From: Agroathelia rolfsii
Lineage: Eukaryota > Basidiomycota > Agaricomycetes > Amylocorticiales > Amylocorticiaceae
Assembly (NCBI GenBank): GCA_018343915.1
Contig: JABRWF010000002.1
Coordinates: forward strand, 5,456,001 to 5,520,000
DNA: 64,000 nt
Reading direction: 5' to 3'
This document shows, in pieces, positions 35,929 to 48,882 of the stretch. Below the pieces are notes generated by a model that worked only from the letters and a program-made list of their open reading frames with translations, was not told where the DNA came from and ran no database searches. Position 1 is the stretch's first letter, and each line of letters starts with the position of its first letter. The position numbers and the translations under genes were made by a program.

Positions 35929-38900
35929 ATGGCGGCAAAGGCGTCGATTAAGAACTTGCTGCCTTTCCACGAGTCCATTATCCAGAACATACATGATCCC
36001 ACTACAAGTGAACTGCTGCTGCTAGCCCGTGGACTGGGTCTCCGTAAAATTGTCTGCTCACTATTAAAAATTTATGATTCTCCTCGAAGCCTGGTGCTGC
36101 TTGTCAATGCGACCCAAGAAGAGGAAGCTGCCATCGGCGAAGAATTGGGCATCATGGGATGTAGGAAACCTGGCCTGAGAATCGTAGGATATGAAATGGG
36201 CAAAAAGGACCGGTGAGTCCGATGCCTCTTCTTTTATAATAACTGTGAGCAATACTAATGACTACCAGTCAGGTTCTCTACAATGCAGGGGGCATCATGT
36301 CCGTCACATCGCGTATACTCATCGTGGACATGCTGCAATCTGACATACCCACCGAGCTGGTTACGGGAATCATCGTACTACACGCTGAAAGGTTCGTTTT
36401 TTTTTTTCCGGCAAGGCCTGAAGGTCTAAGATACTGACACTGATAGTCAGAGTCACGGCGTTATCCTTAGAGGCCTTCATTGTTCGTCTATACAGAGAAA
36501 AGAACAAGGCAGGGTTCCTCAAAGCATTTACGGACCAGCCTGAACACATTACGAGTGGCATGTCACCCCTCAAAAATATTATGAAAGAATTACAACTCCG
36601 TACCGTTCACATTTATCCAAGGTTGGCTAGCGCGACAAAGGAACCGTCAGCTTGTTTTTGACTTCAATTTAGGTTTCATGAAGACATCAAGCAATCGCTC
36701 GAGCGGCGCCGCGCTGACGTTATTGAGCTATACCAGCCTATGACCGAATCCATGACCATTATCCATGAAGCCATCGTTCAGTGCATCACATCCACCCTAT
36801 CTGATCTCAAACGTGCAAACACTACTGTAAATGCCATTCTGGTTTTTTTTCATCGTTCAACCTTTTCTAATCTTTGAGGAAGCTTGACCTCGACGATTTC
36901 AAAGTAGAAAACGTGTATTTCCGCTCTTTTGAAGCAGTCGTGCGACGCCAACTAGACCCGGTCTGGCACAAGGTGGGAGCTCGTACGAAGCAGTTAGTCA
37001 GCGATCTTGCAACGTTACGCCGCCTACTTGAGTGAGTATCACTCTCAGTTATGCATTCTCATTATTTTGACTCATCTTGATCCATCTTGTAGTTATCTTC
37101 TTTCGTATGATGCCCTCGCCTTTCATGCCTACCTGGAGACAATCATCGCATCGAATACCACTGCCCCGTCCGGAGAGGCGCGACAACATCAATCCCCTTG
37201 GCTGCTCACAGATGCCGCCAATGCCATCTTCCAAACGGCTAAACGGCGATGCTATGTTACGCGGGTCATACCAAAACCGAGGGCATCTGCACGGGACCTG
37301 GCAGACGACGAAGAGGGATGGGAAGCCCTTGACGAAATCCAGGGCACTCGAGCTCATCCGATACCTCAGCCAAAGCGTAAACCGTGGCTTCCGGAAGATA
37401 TGGAGCCGGTCTTGGAGGAGCTTCCCAAGTGGTCTCTGCTTGCCGATGTACTGAAGGAGATCGAAGAGGAAATGATTCGTCAAGAAGGACTGGGGAATCC
37501 GCGTGCGTATAATTATTCATTCTCTCTTAGGATTGTGTTACTCAACATTTAAGACAGATTCTAGAGGGTCGAACACCGTCCTCATTATGACGTCTTCAAC
37601 ACGAAATTCGACGCTAGTAAATGAGTTCTTATCAAACATGGACGCTGATGCGGAGAAAGGCTCGCAAGGCCGAAAGATGATGGAGCGTCGGTTGCGGATG
37701 TATCTATGGTGGAAAGGCCAAGTCGCTCAGTACAAACAAGAAAGTCGCGATAAAGGCCGTGATCTACCTCAGCAAAAGACTGATAATAGCGTCAGTGAGG
37801 CATTGAGGAAAAAGGACAAAGAGCGTCAGGATAGAAGTGCGAATCGCCGTAGAGTAAGAGGAGGTGCATCTGGTGTTGCATCGACCTCATCGAGGAATTC
37901 TACTGTCGCCGAAACAGTACGCGGGGAAAATGAGATGCGTCATGAAGCAGAGAACATTGCTGACTTGTACGCTGCATCTGCCATATTCTCCTGTTCATTA
38001 CCTTAACGCATTGCACAGTTTATCTACGCAAAATCCTGCAACTGAAGATGCTCCTGTTGTAGATGATGACGATATCGCATTGCAGCTCCTAGACGAGAAT
38101 TTCTTAGCAGAATTCGACGACAACTACGGTCTTCTGGCTCCAGCCCAAACCATTGTTGTACGCGCCTACTCAGATGACTCAGATGATCAAACGCTCTGGG
38201 AGATTCAACCCCGTTTTATTGTCCTCTTTGACCCGAATCAAGACTTTGTTCGAAGAATCGAGGTATATCCGCATCCATACGGTATTTATCTCTTATCTAA
38301 CCCATTACTTGCGCTTAGGTATATCGTAGCCTAAGCCCTGGCCTAGGCGTTAGAGTGTACTTCATGATATACAAGAATAGTTGCGAAGAGCACAAATATC
38401 TGGCAGGACTAAGGAAAGAAAAGGAATCCTTTGAACGGCTGATCAAGGAACGAGGGGTGTGTCTTGTCCCGTCGAATCCAATTTCTTGCTCTGACCCTTG
38501 CGGCTACTTAGACAATGCTTCTTCCAATATATGAAGATCGCTCAGTCACACCGGCGGATTCCATGATTCGAACGATCAGCTCACGTGTTGCAGGTGGACA
38601 GAAGGACGTGACAAAAGGACCATCGCAGGTAGACACCTGTTCTAGATCGTCTTTTCCTTACTCATGATTTGTTAGGTTATTGTCGATATGCGGGAATTTC
38701 GCTCAACACTCCCTTCTCTGCTTCATGCGTCCAGGCTGCTGGTGATCCCAGCTACGTTGACTGTTGGCGATTACATCCTCACTCCCGATATCTGTGTGGA
38801 ACGTAAGAGTATACCCGATCTGGTTTCTAGTTTTAATAGCGGAAGATTGTAAGTAGGCCTTCAACGAAATGTTATCAGAACGAGTAATTGATTACTTTCT

Positions 38901-39518
38901 AGGTACACTCAATGTGAAATTATGTCGGCGCACTATAAGCAACCGATTCTACTAATTGAGTTTGAAGAAAACAAGTCTTTTTCGTTGGAGGTCCGGAATT
39001 TTCGATTCTCAAAGAAAACAGTTGACTCATAAATTATCTAGACCGTTAGTGATCTGAAGAGCTTTGCAAAATCAACAGGAAAATACCCCGCCAAAAAGGG
39101 TGGCCCCTCGTCAGCCCAAGAATCCAAGACCTATGCGCCCCCTTCTATCCAATCAAAGCTCGTTCTCCTCACCCTCACTTTTCCGCGCGTCCGCATCATC
39201 TGGTCGTCTTCACCGTATGCCACGGCGGATATATTCAACGACCTTAAGCTGAATAATCTCGAACCAGATCCCGCCAAAGCGATCTCGATAGGTGCAGAGG
39301 AGGACCCCGAGGCCGGCGCTGGCGTAAACAGCGCTGCCGAGGAGCTTCTGAGATCACTACCTGGCATTACCAGTGCTAACATGAAGAAAGTGATGGCTGC
39401 TGTCAGTAATATGCGCCAGTTTACCGAGTTGCCCTTGGAAGAAGTACAGAAGCTTTTGGGCAAGGAGCCCGGAAAATTGTGTTGGGAATTCATGCATAAG
39501 GGAGATGCAAGGTCGTAG
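35929..39518 (+). CDS. rad16: XPF/Rad16-type structure-specific DNA repair endonuclease
   Basis: Thirteen exons: 35929-36212, 36269-36391, 36451-36621, 36673-36826, 36883-37031, 37093-37502, 37567-37966, 38019-38262, 38319-38456, 38512-38628, 38676-38848, 38903-38990, 39042-39518; 975 aa. The N-terminal two thirds is the degenerate SF2 helicase-like part of XPF ([17 protein letters not shown]-type nucleic-acid segments). The ERCC4 nuclease domain begins near residue 731 ([10 protein letters not shown]), with GDYILTPD at 761-768 and the catalytic VERKS at 771-775. The C terminus carries tandem helix-hairpin-helix residues ([17 protein letters not shown]). It cuts 5' of bubbles and flaps in nucleotide excision repair and crosslink repair, normally with an ERCC1/Rad10/Swi10 partner, in the nucleus. 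All key residues are present. Confidence 0.95.
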
Positions 39519-39529
39519 TACTGAACATA

Positions 39530-40010
39530 GATCCCATGATATCTGTACAATCTTTTTTTTTTGAATTTCGGGGTTGCATTACGTTCAATAAAAGCATGAA
39601 CATAGACGATGGATTGATTCTCTGAACTAACATTAACTTAAAGGAGCAGTGTTGACACTACATGCTAGTAATCATTTTCTCGAGGATATGTACTTACAGG
39701 GCTGTTCGGCTACTTATAGTCATTCGATGCAACCTAAGCTTTTCTTTCCTTTCTTTTTATTCTTTCAACAATTTATCGCATGTTTTATTCGAAAAGAGCC
39801 CGTTATTAGTTTCGACGACTTTGGTTTTAGCGACTTGCGTCCTGTATATGAAACTCTGGAGGCAACAAGAAGCGGAGTTTGTGTCAATGTGCCTTGGTGG
39901 TGATCTTCAAGCGTGCAATAAATAAATAAACAGCGAATAAACATAAACGATCGAACTACAATAGATACAAAAAGTCCACAGAGTGTATGGAAACCGATGA
40001 ATACCGCTTC
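39530..40010. other. Spacer between convergent XPF and glutaminase genes
   Basis: Convergent 3' ends. The frames at 39649-39925 overlap in two phases and lack any domain. Confidence 0.5.
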
Positions 40011-40014
40011 ACAT

Positions 40015-43000
40015 TCAGGCCAAGGTCCAGAGGAAACTGAGAACGAGTTGAGCCAGCGTTGCTACTGCGAATCGGTTTGGCGTAAATGTAGCGATTGAAC
40101 TTGCGCTACTTGCGTGTGTCGACGACGAAGTACTGACAGATGGAGTAGCACTGGTAGTATTAGTAGGGCTAGAAGAATTACTGGTCAAAGTTGAATTGAC
40201 AACTACAAAAAGAAAGGAAAAATCCACCTTAGACTCCAACATTCTCAAACCTGATAAGGGGTAAAGCAATTTGAAAAACTCGCCTAAAAGGGCAAGGTAC
40301 GAGCCCACTGTCATCCTAGCAAACATCTTATTCAAGTCGTCACCCGTTCCAGTGTCGTACATATCGCAAAGGGCTGCGCTATACTTTTGATCTAAGAGAT
40401 AAAGGAAGATAGGGTTGAGGAAAGCACTGTCGCGGGTTCGCGGGTACTTTTGGATGTGGCGGTAACGGCCGCAAAAACCTCCCAATCTATAATTTGTCCG
40501 TCACAATTTAGAATTTGCTAATTTTTTTAAAAGCTCAGAATATTCACCTGTCAAGACATATGAGTTACGACTGTCAAGCGGTACGCCGAATACAGCTATA
40601 TTTGAAAGAAAAAAATGAGAATTCTAGCACATTGATGAATTAAAGTTTGCAATCGAGTTACACTTGGATGTCCAATACCAATTATCCTCTAGAATGATAT
40701 TAGTCAAATTTTATATCACGTTTCCGAGAGCAACAGCATACTTACGCATTTGATAAACCGAATCATTGAAAAGATTCAACTGAAGCAGCTTGTCTGCGAA
40801 TAAATTATACATTGTCCCCCAGCTAAATGTTTCTAATTAGAAGGCAAGACAAAAATGTCAAAAAGGCTCATGAGGCGTACGTTTCATTATGTCCGTACTA
40901 GGAAATCATATAATTCCTGAGTATTCAGCCGTGCGGGAAACAGAAATATTTCTCAACTCACAAGCAAGTTCAAGTGACTATTATCCTGAGATGTCGCCTG
41001 TTGAATGATCTGGGAAGCATAACTGGTCGCAAGTGACTATAAAGTCTAGCTGTCAATGTCATGCTTCTATGTGCGTAACCCAACTATTTTTTTTACCGTG
41101 TAATTCGTAGCATCTGATGTCTGACCCACAACTGAAGCAATCTTCGACATGGCTCCGAGACCAATTCCGCCTTTGATCGCTAAGTTGGTCATGTTGGCAA
41201 GAGGGGATTCAAAAATGTCTGTGGTGCTTTGTTTAGGTGGATAAGGTGTGTTACTGGCTAGATATTCTGCCCATTGCTTAATTAGGGTGTAATAAAAAGA
41301 GCAGATATGAACATCCCTAACATAAAAGAGTGAAAAAAAATTACATATTGTGTAATATACGTTTTATCCTGTGTCTCCAAATAATGGCTATATAACATGA
41401 TGATCATGTTTCCAGATTCTAGAAGCGCTTGTCAGCGAGATATCCGGGTTCAAGTAGTTATACTCACCTTCTACTGGCATCTGTATGCCATTCAAGGCGT
41501 CATTGCCGGTTGCGTTGGGATAAGTACTCCCCAAGTCGTGCGCTGCGAATTTCTCTGTGTACAGACCCGACGCAGCTTGATACTCCAGAAGAGGTTTAAG
41601 CGCATAAACCCCTAGATCTGGATTTGTATAAAGATAGATCGGCCAAGAAGGATAGAGTACGTCTACTACGCATGCAGGAAGAGTACCGGGTGCTCCCTAA
41701 AATTTAAAATTTAAAAATATTTTTTAAAACAAAAAAAAAACCGGACCGTACAAGATCTCTAGTAAACACTAAGATATCACTGGTGTTCCACCCACCGGAA
41801 GAAGTTTTTGATATCGTGATCTCATTCCCAGCGAGTGCCTGAGCGACGGACAGTGCCGTGATGTGAGCATACTCACTAGATACACTTGCTGAATCACTAT
41901 ATAGCCGGTTATCAAAACTTATCGAAGCGGATAGCGCATTGGCGTAATCATTATAGTGAAATTCGATCTGCAAAGTTTTCCTTTCAGTACGAGGGAATGG
42001 TTTCTCACCAAAGCCAAGAGACTAACGGCATCATCAATAGTTGAGAAACTACTCCAGAAATACGCGCTTCTGTTCTGCATCTGGCCTTCTGATACAATAA
42101 ATTGCACTTGTGGATCGCGTACATGGCCCAGATTGAATACGACGCTAGCGGAGCTATCCTTTGTAACGTTTCCCAGGTCCTTGGCAAACGCAAATACTGG
42201 CCAATCCGTATTAATGGACCTGAAGTTCTTGTCTTGCGTGTTGTTCAGGTACCCACAATCAACGAATTGCTGACGCAAGAGAATGTCTTGACCAGTCTGC
42301 CAAGAGAGCCCGGTGTCGTTGGCAGTGGAGATGTACATCGACCCATAAAGGATGCGGTCGTCAGACTCTCCAAAAAGTTGCTGGTCTTGTAATTGGGTCT
42401 GATGCGTTACAATTGAGGAACCTGCAGATGTGGACCATGTGACATTTAAAATATCGGTGCTGGCGACCCACTCCGCACTGATGTCAGTATATACCTCAAC
42501 AGAATGAGATTCTCCATCGTCGGATGATGCACTGAAGGAGTAGTATGAGAAAGGAAGGGATTGCAAGGTCAAATTATCGGGCTGAACGGGGTTTGAGAAG
42601 GAGGCAGTTATGGTAACGTCTCCAGTAGTGAGGTTGAAAACGCTCTGGGTCAATGAAAACTAAGAGGGGAAAATAGACTTCAACAAGCGGTTGTAATGCA
42701 GAGAGCGGCGAGTGAACTACCTGTGCGCTCTTTGCTGTTGCCTTGTTTGCTTTAATGCTTGGAACTCCCATGATTACATACGGGACATTGTCTACTCGGA
42801 CATATCCCGCCCATCCAAGAGTCTATAGGCGTTCAAGTGAGCACTGTTGCTGTGATTTGTTAAGACCAGCCAGAGCTTACTGCGCCATCCCAGAATGAAG
42901 GCCATGCAGCATTGAGAGCAGTACCGTTCCCTTGCGGCAGCCATGCAGATAAGTATGGTGTTCGTACAGCAAGAGGATATGCGGGAGGGGTAGTTGTGAC

Positions 43001-43072
43001 AAATTGGGCGTAAATTGATCTGAAAAAAAGAAAACAGAAGGTCCACACTGCAGCAAGGATACACCTCAGCAT
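40015..43072 (-). CDS. Secreted GtaA-type glutaminase, interrupted by an 8-bp frameshift
   Basis: Thirteen or fourteen exons: 42881-43072, 42721-42822, 42009-42659, 41752-41967, 41468-41696, 41345-41418, 41097-41276, 40962-41036, 40881-40897 (17 nt), 40746-40822, 40662-40688, 40548-40595, and 40015-40486 (with an optional 48-nt intron at 40203-40250). A signal peptide (CILAAVWTFCFLFFRSIYAQ) precedes the family start PPAYPLAVRTPYLSAWLP, then TLGWAGYVRVD, GNMIIM, QWAEYLASN, TNLAIKGGIGLGAMS and TWGTMYNLFADKLL, as in Aspergillus GtaA glutaminases, which hydrolyse glutamine outside the cell. The last exon has an 8-bp direct duplication (40430-40445) that shifts frame near STRD and gives a stop about 14 codons on; after it the original frame resumes to a Ser/Thr-rich, GPI-signal-like tail. 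Recent loss, or a sequencing or assembly artefact. Confidence 0.82.
40430..40445 (-). other. 8-bp tandem duplication causing the frameshift
   Basis: TCGCGGGT occurs twice in direct succession (+ strand view). Removing one copy makes the summed exon length 2304 nt, an exact multiple of three, and joins the two halves of the family's STRDS..L.P segment. Confidence 0.8.
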
Positions 43073-43149
43073 ATTGTGTTGAAAGAAGAGGATAGGGATA
43101 CAATGTGCAGAAATGGAACCTCGAAACTCATGGAGCTTTACTCGCAAAA

Positions 43150-44580
43150 AAAGCCACAGATAAATATATATTGATGATCACGAAGCCTCAATGAATGAAG
43201 CGGGGCGAGTCACTACATGAGTTGAGAGCCCAGCTCCCAGCCCGGGACTAATCATGGTCATCAACCGATCAATACCTTGATGGAAGTGATCAACGATACT
43301 GCGTCGTCTGTTATGGGTATTTGCATTCTTCATGTAACTTCTCTATCTGGAGAAAATTCGACCTTGTTTTCAACATGGTATGTTGTCTTGTTGTTCAAAA
43401 GGGAAGGATATGAAATATTTGCAAGCTAAGATCAAGTTTTTCACTTCGAAGAAGACATAGAATGATAAATGAGGATGATAAGATGGTATCGATGTAACAC
43501 AATTATCATAATTATAATTATCACTAACACCGCAGCAACATGTAATGGGACATGGTGATATTTGAGAGTGCTGAGACGTGAGTGAGCCTCTAGCTTTCAC
43601 ATGAAAGCAATCAATCCATTGATGACAAAAGGTCCAATCTTCATTCAAGTACTACATGCCCAGAGACCGTCGACTACTAGCCTGAGTCCGTATAGTCCAA
43701 GTCAAAACCACAGTAGAAAAAGAATGAGCGGAGCGAAGGTTGGAGTGTACCCATTAGGAGCGAAGCTAGTGAAGCTCGGAACAAACACTGCGCTTCTTTT
43801 CTTACATAATTACCATTCCTGATCGTAGTACACACTCCGTACTCAGGCTACTTAGTACCCTAATCCCAAGACTGACTTTTTCTCAGGTGGACGTATGCAG
43901 TATCAGGGCACAAATCTGGAGGAACTTCAACACTTGAACCGTCCCTTGATATTGATCTTGCTTCTCTCTATAGTCTGAGATAGTAACAAATTCTCAGGAT
44001 GATGGTCGCCAACGGAAGGGAGTTTTTGCCCTATAGAGAAAGCCAAGAATGAAGCCAATCGAAGACAGTCATCATGATCGAGGTGTAAGGAAGTACACTT
44101 TGGAGGCAAGTGGTCCCAACGACAGTCGACGCTAGTACGGCATAATGGCCATGCCTCAGACATTCCGCAGCTTTAGGATCATAAACCGGGATGAAGCCAG
44201 CACAGTAGCCGGCACCAATTTAAATGTTATGTTCGATGATGACACAAAACAGACCCAATAGCGAGTGAATCACCACCAAGATTCGTGGGAAAAAGGTTGG
44301 CAGCACACGAACCATGGCTTGATAAACGCTTGCAATAAATCGAATTATTTCCTGAATCGTGAGAATCCATTAGAGCATAATAAAAGAACGTACAGAAGCA
44401 GGGCTAGCGGGTAAGGACGAATGTAGAACACGAGCATGCCAAAGCACAGTACAAAACAACAAAAATCTGGGTATGAGCACACAAAAAAGACAGTCAAGAA
44501 AAAAGGATAGTGGGATGAATTCCAGGAGCGGAAAGATGAGAATAAATGCAAGGGATGATATCATAGGGTGAGAGAGAAAG
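43150..44580. other. Spacer between glutaminase and dhc1
   Basis: Promoter of the glutaminase gene (-) and 3' flank of dhc1 (-). The - strand frame 43927-44163 begins with ATG but shows no domain; other frames overlap in several phases. No motor-domain continuation of dynein is present here on either strand. Confidence 0.5.
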
Positions 44581-44585
44581 GATGT

Positions 44586-47500
44586 TCAATATCTACGGCC
44601 AACAGCAGCAGCAGCACCGCCCCCACCGACTATACCCTCGATCGAATGGTGTTCCAGATCGTTCCTAGCCTTGAGTATAGCCGCGTGCATTTCCTTCATG
44701 ACGTTTCCAAGTTTAACACCAAAGCGACTGAGGATATCCCTCTGCCATGCGTCGTACTTGGCATTCACTCGCGCTTGCACCTGCTCGTAGTCGATGACGC
44801 ATACACCGAACGCCCTTTGCGTTTCTGTCGTATCGAATGTCGAGCGGGCCTTCTTGATCTCTGTTAGGAGTTGCTGCCAGTGTGCAAGATCTTCGCCAAG
44901 GCGGTTGAAGACGTATTCGGCTTCAAGGTCCCAGAGGGATTGGAATTGAAGCCATTTGTTGACGTATGCCTTTAGTTGCTGGACTTTGGCTTCAATGAGG
45001 GAGAATGGTCGCCGGAAAATCTCTTCCGGCAATTGAGTGAGCTATGAGGGAGAATTAGAATCATAGATAGGCGAGGGTAACACGATGTATGTATTACCAG
45101 TGAGGTGTACGTTGTCTCAGCGGATATGCTCCCTTGCATCTGAAGACCGATTTCGTATCGAGAGCTCTGAATCCGTTGCAGTCGGCATACGATACCTATT
45201 CAATGGCAGGTTAGATCTACGTAGTGAGTTAAGATTTATTGAAATATATTTACCCAACCATTCGTGTAATTGACGAATCCAAGTCTGACGGGCGTATTCT
45301 ATTGGCGGGTCCAAGAAGATAACCTGGTTTTGTATCCGGATTTCGTGCACAATGGGCTTCAATGTCATATTCTCCTCTAGGAACTGTAACCGGAGTAAGT
45401 CGGGTTACAACGCTAAAATAAAATAAAATAAACTGACCTTTTCCTCCTTTGCACCCTTCACTGTCCTCCTCTTGCCTACCACATCCCTCAGAGGTGCCGA
45501 ATCGTCCTCAGATCGATCGAACTCGGCGCACCATACCTGAATGATATGCGTCAAGCGCTGCAGCAAGATGGTTTCTATTCGCTTATCCAACTCGGCAACC
45601 CAATGTTCCAGATTGGCGTAGCCCTCTAGGTTCAGTCGGTCGATCTGAGGATCGAGCCCGCTTATTAGACTGTCGTCAATCCTTGTTAGTTAAAAGAAGC
45701 CCATACCGCCGCTTGGACCTTGGTAAGAAGCTCAGTGAATGCTTCGGTCGTATACGAGCATGAAGAAAGGTCTTCGATGGCTCTAAGCATGTCCTTGTAC
45801 AAGTCAATAACATTGTTTGTCTTGTCCTAAACGGAGCATCAGCACCACTTGCGGGAAAAGGTGGAGAACAAAAAGCTAACCTGGAACACGGATACGACGC
45901 TCGCAAACTCGCGCACGAATTGAATATGTCGATTGTCCCGCCCATCAGTACTGGCCACATAGCGAGAGGTGTCGTACTGGTTTACAAAGTAATCCCACTT
46001 GATATTCATGCCTACATGGCAAGAAGAAGAAGAAAATGAGAAACCAGACGAAGATGAATAATTAGGGCAACCGACAACACCTTTAGAAATCATCCTCTGC
46101 GACTCATTCCTATACTCAGCCACGAGCCACTCAATCCCCTTGTTATTCTCCACCAAATCCAACGTCTGCCCATACGTCCTTACCGTCTCCATCAAGCTCA
46201 CAGCATGAGGATACACCCTCTTCGCGTCCTTGGCCATATTCGTGATCGCATGCGGCACTTGGAAATTCAACCAGAGCAGATTCCTGACTTCCTTGAACAG
46301 CGTGATGATCTGCGGATCAAAGTTCACCGCGAGCTGGTAGCCGCCCCCACGGAGGCGGACGATCTCGAACAGGCGCCCCTGCACGCCCATCTCGCGCCGG
46401 TCGATCTCGTGCCGCCACGCCTCGTATACCGGCCGTGTGTCGAGCTTCTTACGGAACGCGGTCGACTCGGCTTGTAGCTTTTGACCCTCGGCGTAGAGCT
46501 CCCAGCCTTTGCCAAGCACGTCCTCGACGCGTTTCATGTACGTGATCAGCTGTCGCTCGATTTGGCGCGCCCAGATGATGGCGCCTGCGATGGGCGGCAG
46601 GTCGCGCATTTGGGACATGTGGTAGGCTTCGGAGAAGCGGTATTGTGTTTTGAACTGTGGCAACCCTCAGTCATTGAATGGATGGTGAAGACGGGATACG
46701 CATACCTTTTCGTGTAGACGTTTGATGTCCTCTTTGACAGAGTCAATGAGTTGAGTTTGGTACTCTTGAATGGCTCCACGAATCTATTTAATTTGTAAGA
46801 TGGCATGAAAAGAAGCGATCGTATTAAGAACAAACCTTTGGCCGCACGAACAACGCGTTGAATTTCGAAAATACGCGGAACATTTCGTTGGCGTTGCGAG
46901 CTGTACCCAACCTGTCTCGCAATCGGGCAATGATCTGGTTTTCTACTCTTGCCACGCGCTCATTGTATGCGTTCTCAGCGGTCATCCAGATCTCGTTTCC
47001 CTCTAACGAATTTTAATCAGAACCGCTGTAATAGAAAATACGAAGAAGACCGAGTCATACCAACAGAAACATCCAGCACATCAATACGCTTGACAATCTC
47101 ATACGCCTCCCTAACCTCCTCCTCCATATCCATCCCACCCACCTCCTTGCCAACACTTCCAAGCCCCTTCGTTGGTCCGGTCATAACAGCAAGCTGTTCG
47201 TGCTGCTTCCGCCAGTCTCGCAAATACCGCGTCCGTTCCTGCAACTTCTGATGCGCAGCATTGACTTTGATAGGGATGAACTTCTCCGACCGTTTGCGCG
47301 TCACTTCACGCGCGACATTGGTGAACTCCTTGATGAGATCGTCCCATGTACGGAACACAGCCATCGTCTGCGTCATAAGTCGTTCAAAGGTTTCGTATGG
47401 CGTATATGCCAGTCGATGCGAGGTGAGCACACGCAGGAGCTGGTCGTTGAAGTCGCGTGAGATGGCCTCGACGAGTGGCAGGGCACGGCGGATGGGGTAG

Positions 47501-48782
47501 GGCGAGAGCTTGAGTTTGCGGTTGATGTGCCCAAAGATGAGCACAAGTGAGTCTTGAATCCTCTCCAGGTCCGTGGCAGCCAGCAACTCGTTCAGGGGGA
47601 AATCCTTCATGAGGAGGTTGTATTTGTGCACTGTAATTTGTTAATAAATGTCAGCACTATATGAATTGGGGCTCACCTTTGTCTGTTGCATCCTTGAGGC
47701 CGGTATCAGCGATGAAACTAACAGTGGCCAGGAAACGTTTTGCATTCCGCAGACAGTCCATGACCATGTTGACCTCTTCGCTATGTAATTGGTTTTCGAT
47801 GCCCTCCAGCGCCCGCTCTACACTCAGCCAAAAGTTGATTTCCTGCGAAGCCGTGCCCGATGATACGTCTCGCGATAGCTTCGTCACAGCCTGGATGGAC
47901 TTGATCCATCCGTTCACGTGGGCGTGTAGGGCATTGAGGAAGTTGCTGTCCGTGAGCAGTTTTGTAGGGATATCAGAGATATTAGGCCTGCGCCCTGCAG
48001 CCTGTGCTTGTTCAACGGCTCGCTGGATGACAGGGTGAATTACTAGATGAATCTCGGGGATCTCAACATTTTGCTGTAGATGTAACAGGGAAAGCTCGAG
48101 TTCGGCAAACTTTTTCTTTGTCATTGGAATTCCTGAGGAGAGGGAGGAATAAATACATGGAAAGAAAACAAAAGAGACATGGATTCTGCCCACCCATCTT
48201 GCTGTCACCGCCTTCTTTAGCACCTCCCCTCGCACCGACAAACGCATCGAACCAAGGCTTAATACCGCTGCTTACGACAGCATGCAAGCTTTCGTAGGGT
48301 GTTTCATCGCCTCCAAAGAGATTGAGGATGTGAAGTTGCGTGGCAAGCGGCGAGACCATATCTAGCACAGGCCCTCTTTTGATGAGAGCGAGACTGGTTA
48401 CATGTCTCGGCGAATAAGACAGATGCGAAGCAAGCTGATAAGTGTACGTCGGCAGCGATCCCTCTAATAGAGATCAGGACCAAGAGCATATCGGCAGCCA
48501 GACGAAGCAATGGTTACCTTCCTCGGACTCTTCCCTGACTTTAATGATATAGATCACGCTTCCGCCTTCAGAGGCAAAACGGGTGACGCGTTCCTCGAAT
48601 TCATCATCGAATACAGAATCGAGCTCTTCTGGCTGGGCACCGAGCACGGGTGGCAAGAGGGAGGTCAGATATTGGCGAAACAGGGATGTATCGAAGGCGA
48701 CGGTGGTCGACGGCTCGAGTTCATGGATGCCATTGCCATTTGTGAGGGCGTGAGGGAGGCCGTTAATGTCTGGAGAGGTCAT
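44586..48782 (-). CDS. dhc1: Cytoplasmic dynein heavy chain, N-terminal (tail) half
   Basis: Thirteen exons: 48518-48782, 48194-48463, 47677-48132, 47061-47630, 46836-47002, 46706-46783, 46081-46654, 45881-46011, 45707-45826, 45438-45644, 45254-45383, 45098-45195, 44586-45041; 1173 aa. It carries the DHC_N1 tail: [75 protein letters not shown]. This region dimerises the heavy chain and binds intermediate and light-intermediate chains. The frame ends right after [10 protein letters not shown] with a short Gly/Ala tail, far short of the roughly 4,000-residue chain; no AAA motor follows. In Agaricomycetes the heavy chain is known to be split into dhc1 (tail) and dhc2 (motor), so this is expected, not truncation. 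Needed for nuclear migration in Schizophyllum. Start at 48782 is the only suitable ATG in frame. Confidence 0.92.
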
Positions 48783-48849
48783 CTCTGACCAATCGGGGCT
48801 CGTGGGAGTCGTGGGCAGAAGAGGGTGCGCCGTGTATGCGCCGTCGTAT

Positions 48850-48882
48850 TCGTTGTCGTCGTCGTCGCCGTCGCCGTCGCTG
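48850..48882. repeat. GTC/GCC-type trinucleotide tract in the dhc1 5' region
   Basis: A GTCGTC...GCCGTCGCC run 70-100 nt upstream of the dhc1 start; on the - strand it would encode an Asp/Gly stretch if translation began earlier, but no upstream ATG exists in that frame. Confidence 0.5.

Noticed and set aside
39649..39925. Overlapping + strand frames after the XPF gene
   Set aside because: Two phases open over the same AT-rich 3' flank; no similarity to any family I know.
44586..45041. Reading the end of dhc1 as a truncating mutation
   Set aside because: The heavy chain is known to be split into two genes in Agaricomycetes, and the tail half here is otherwise undamaged.
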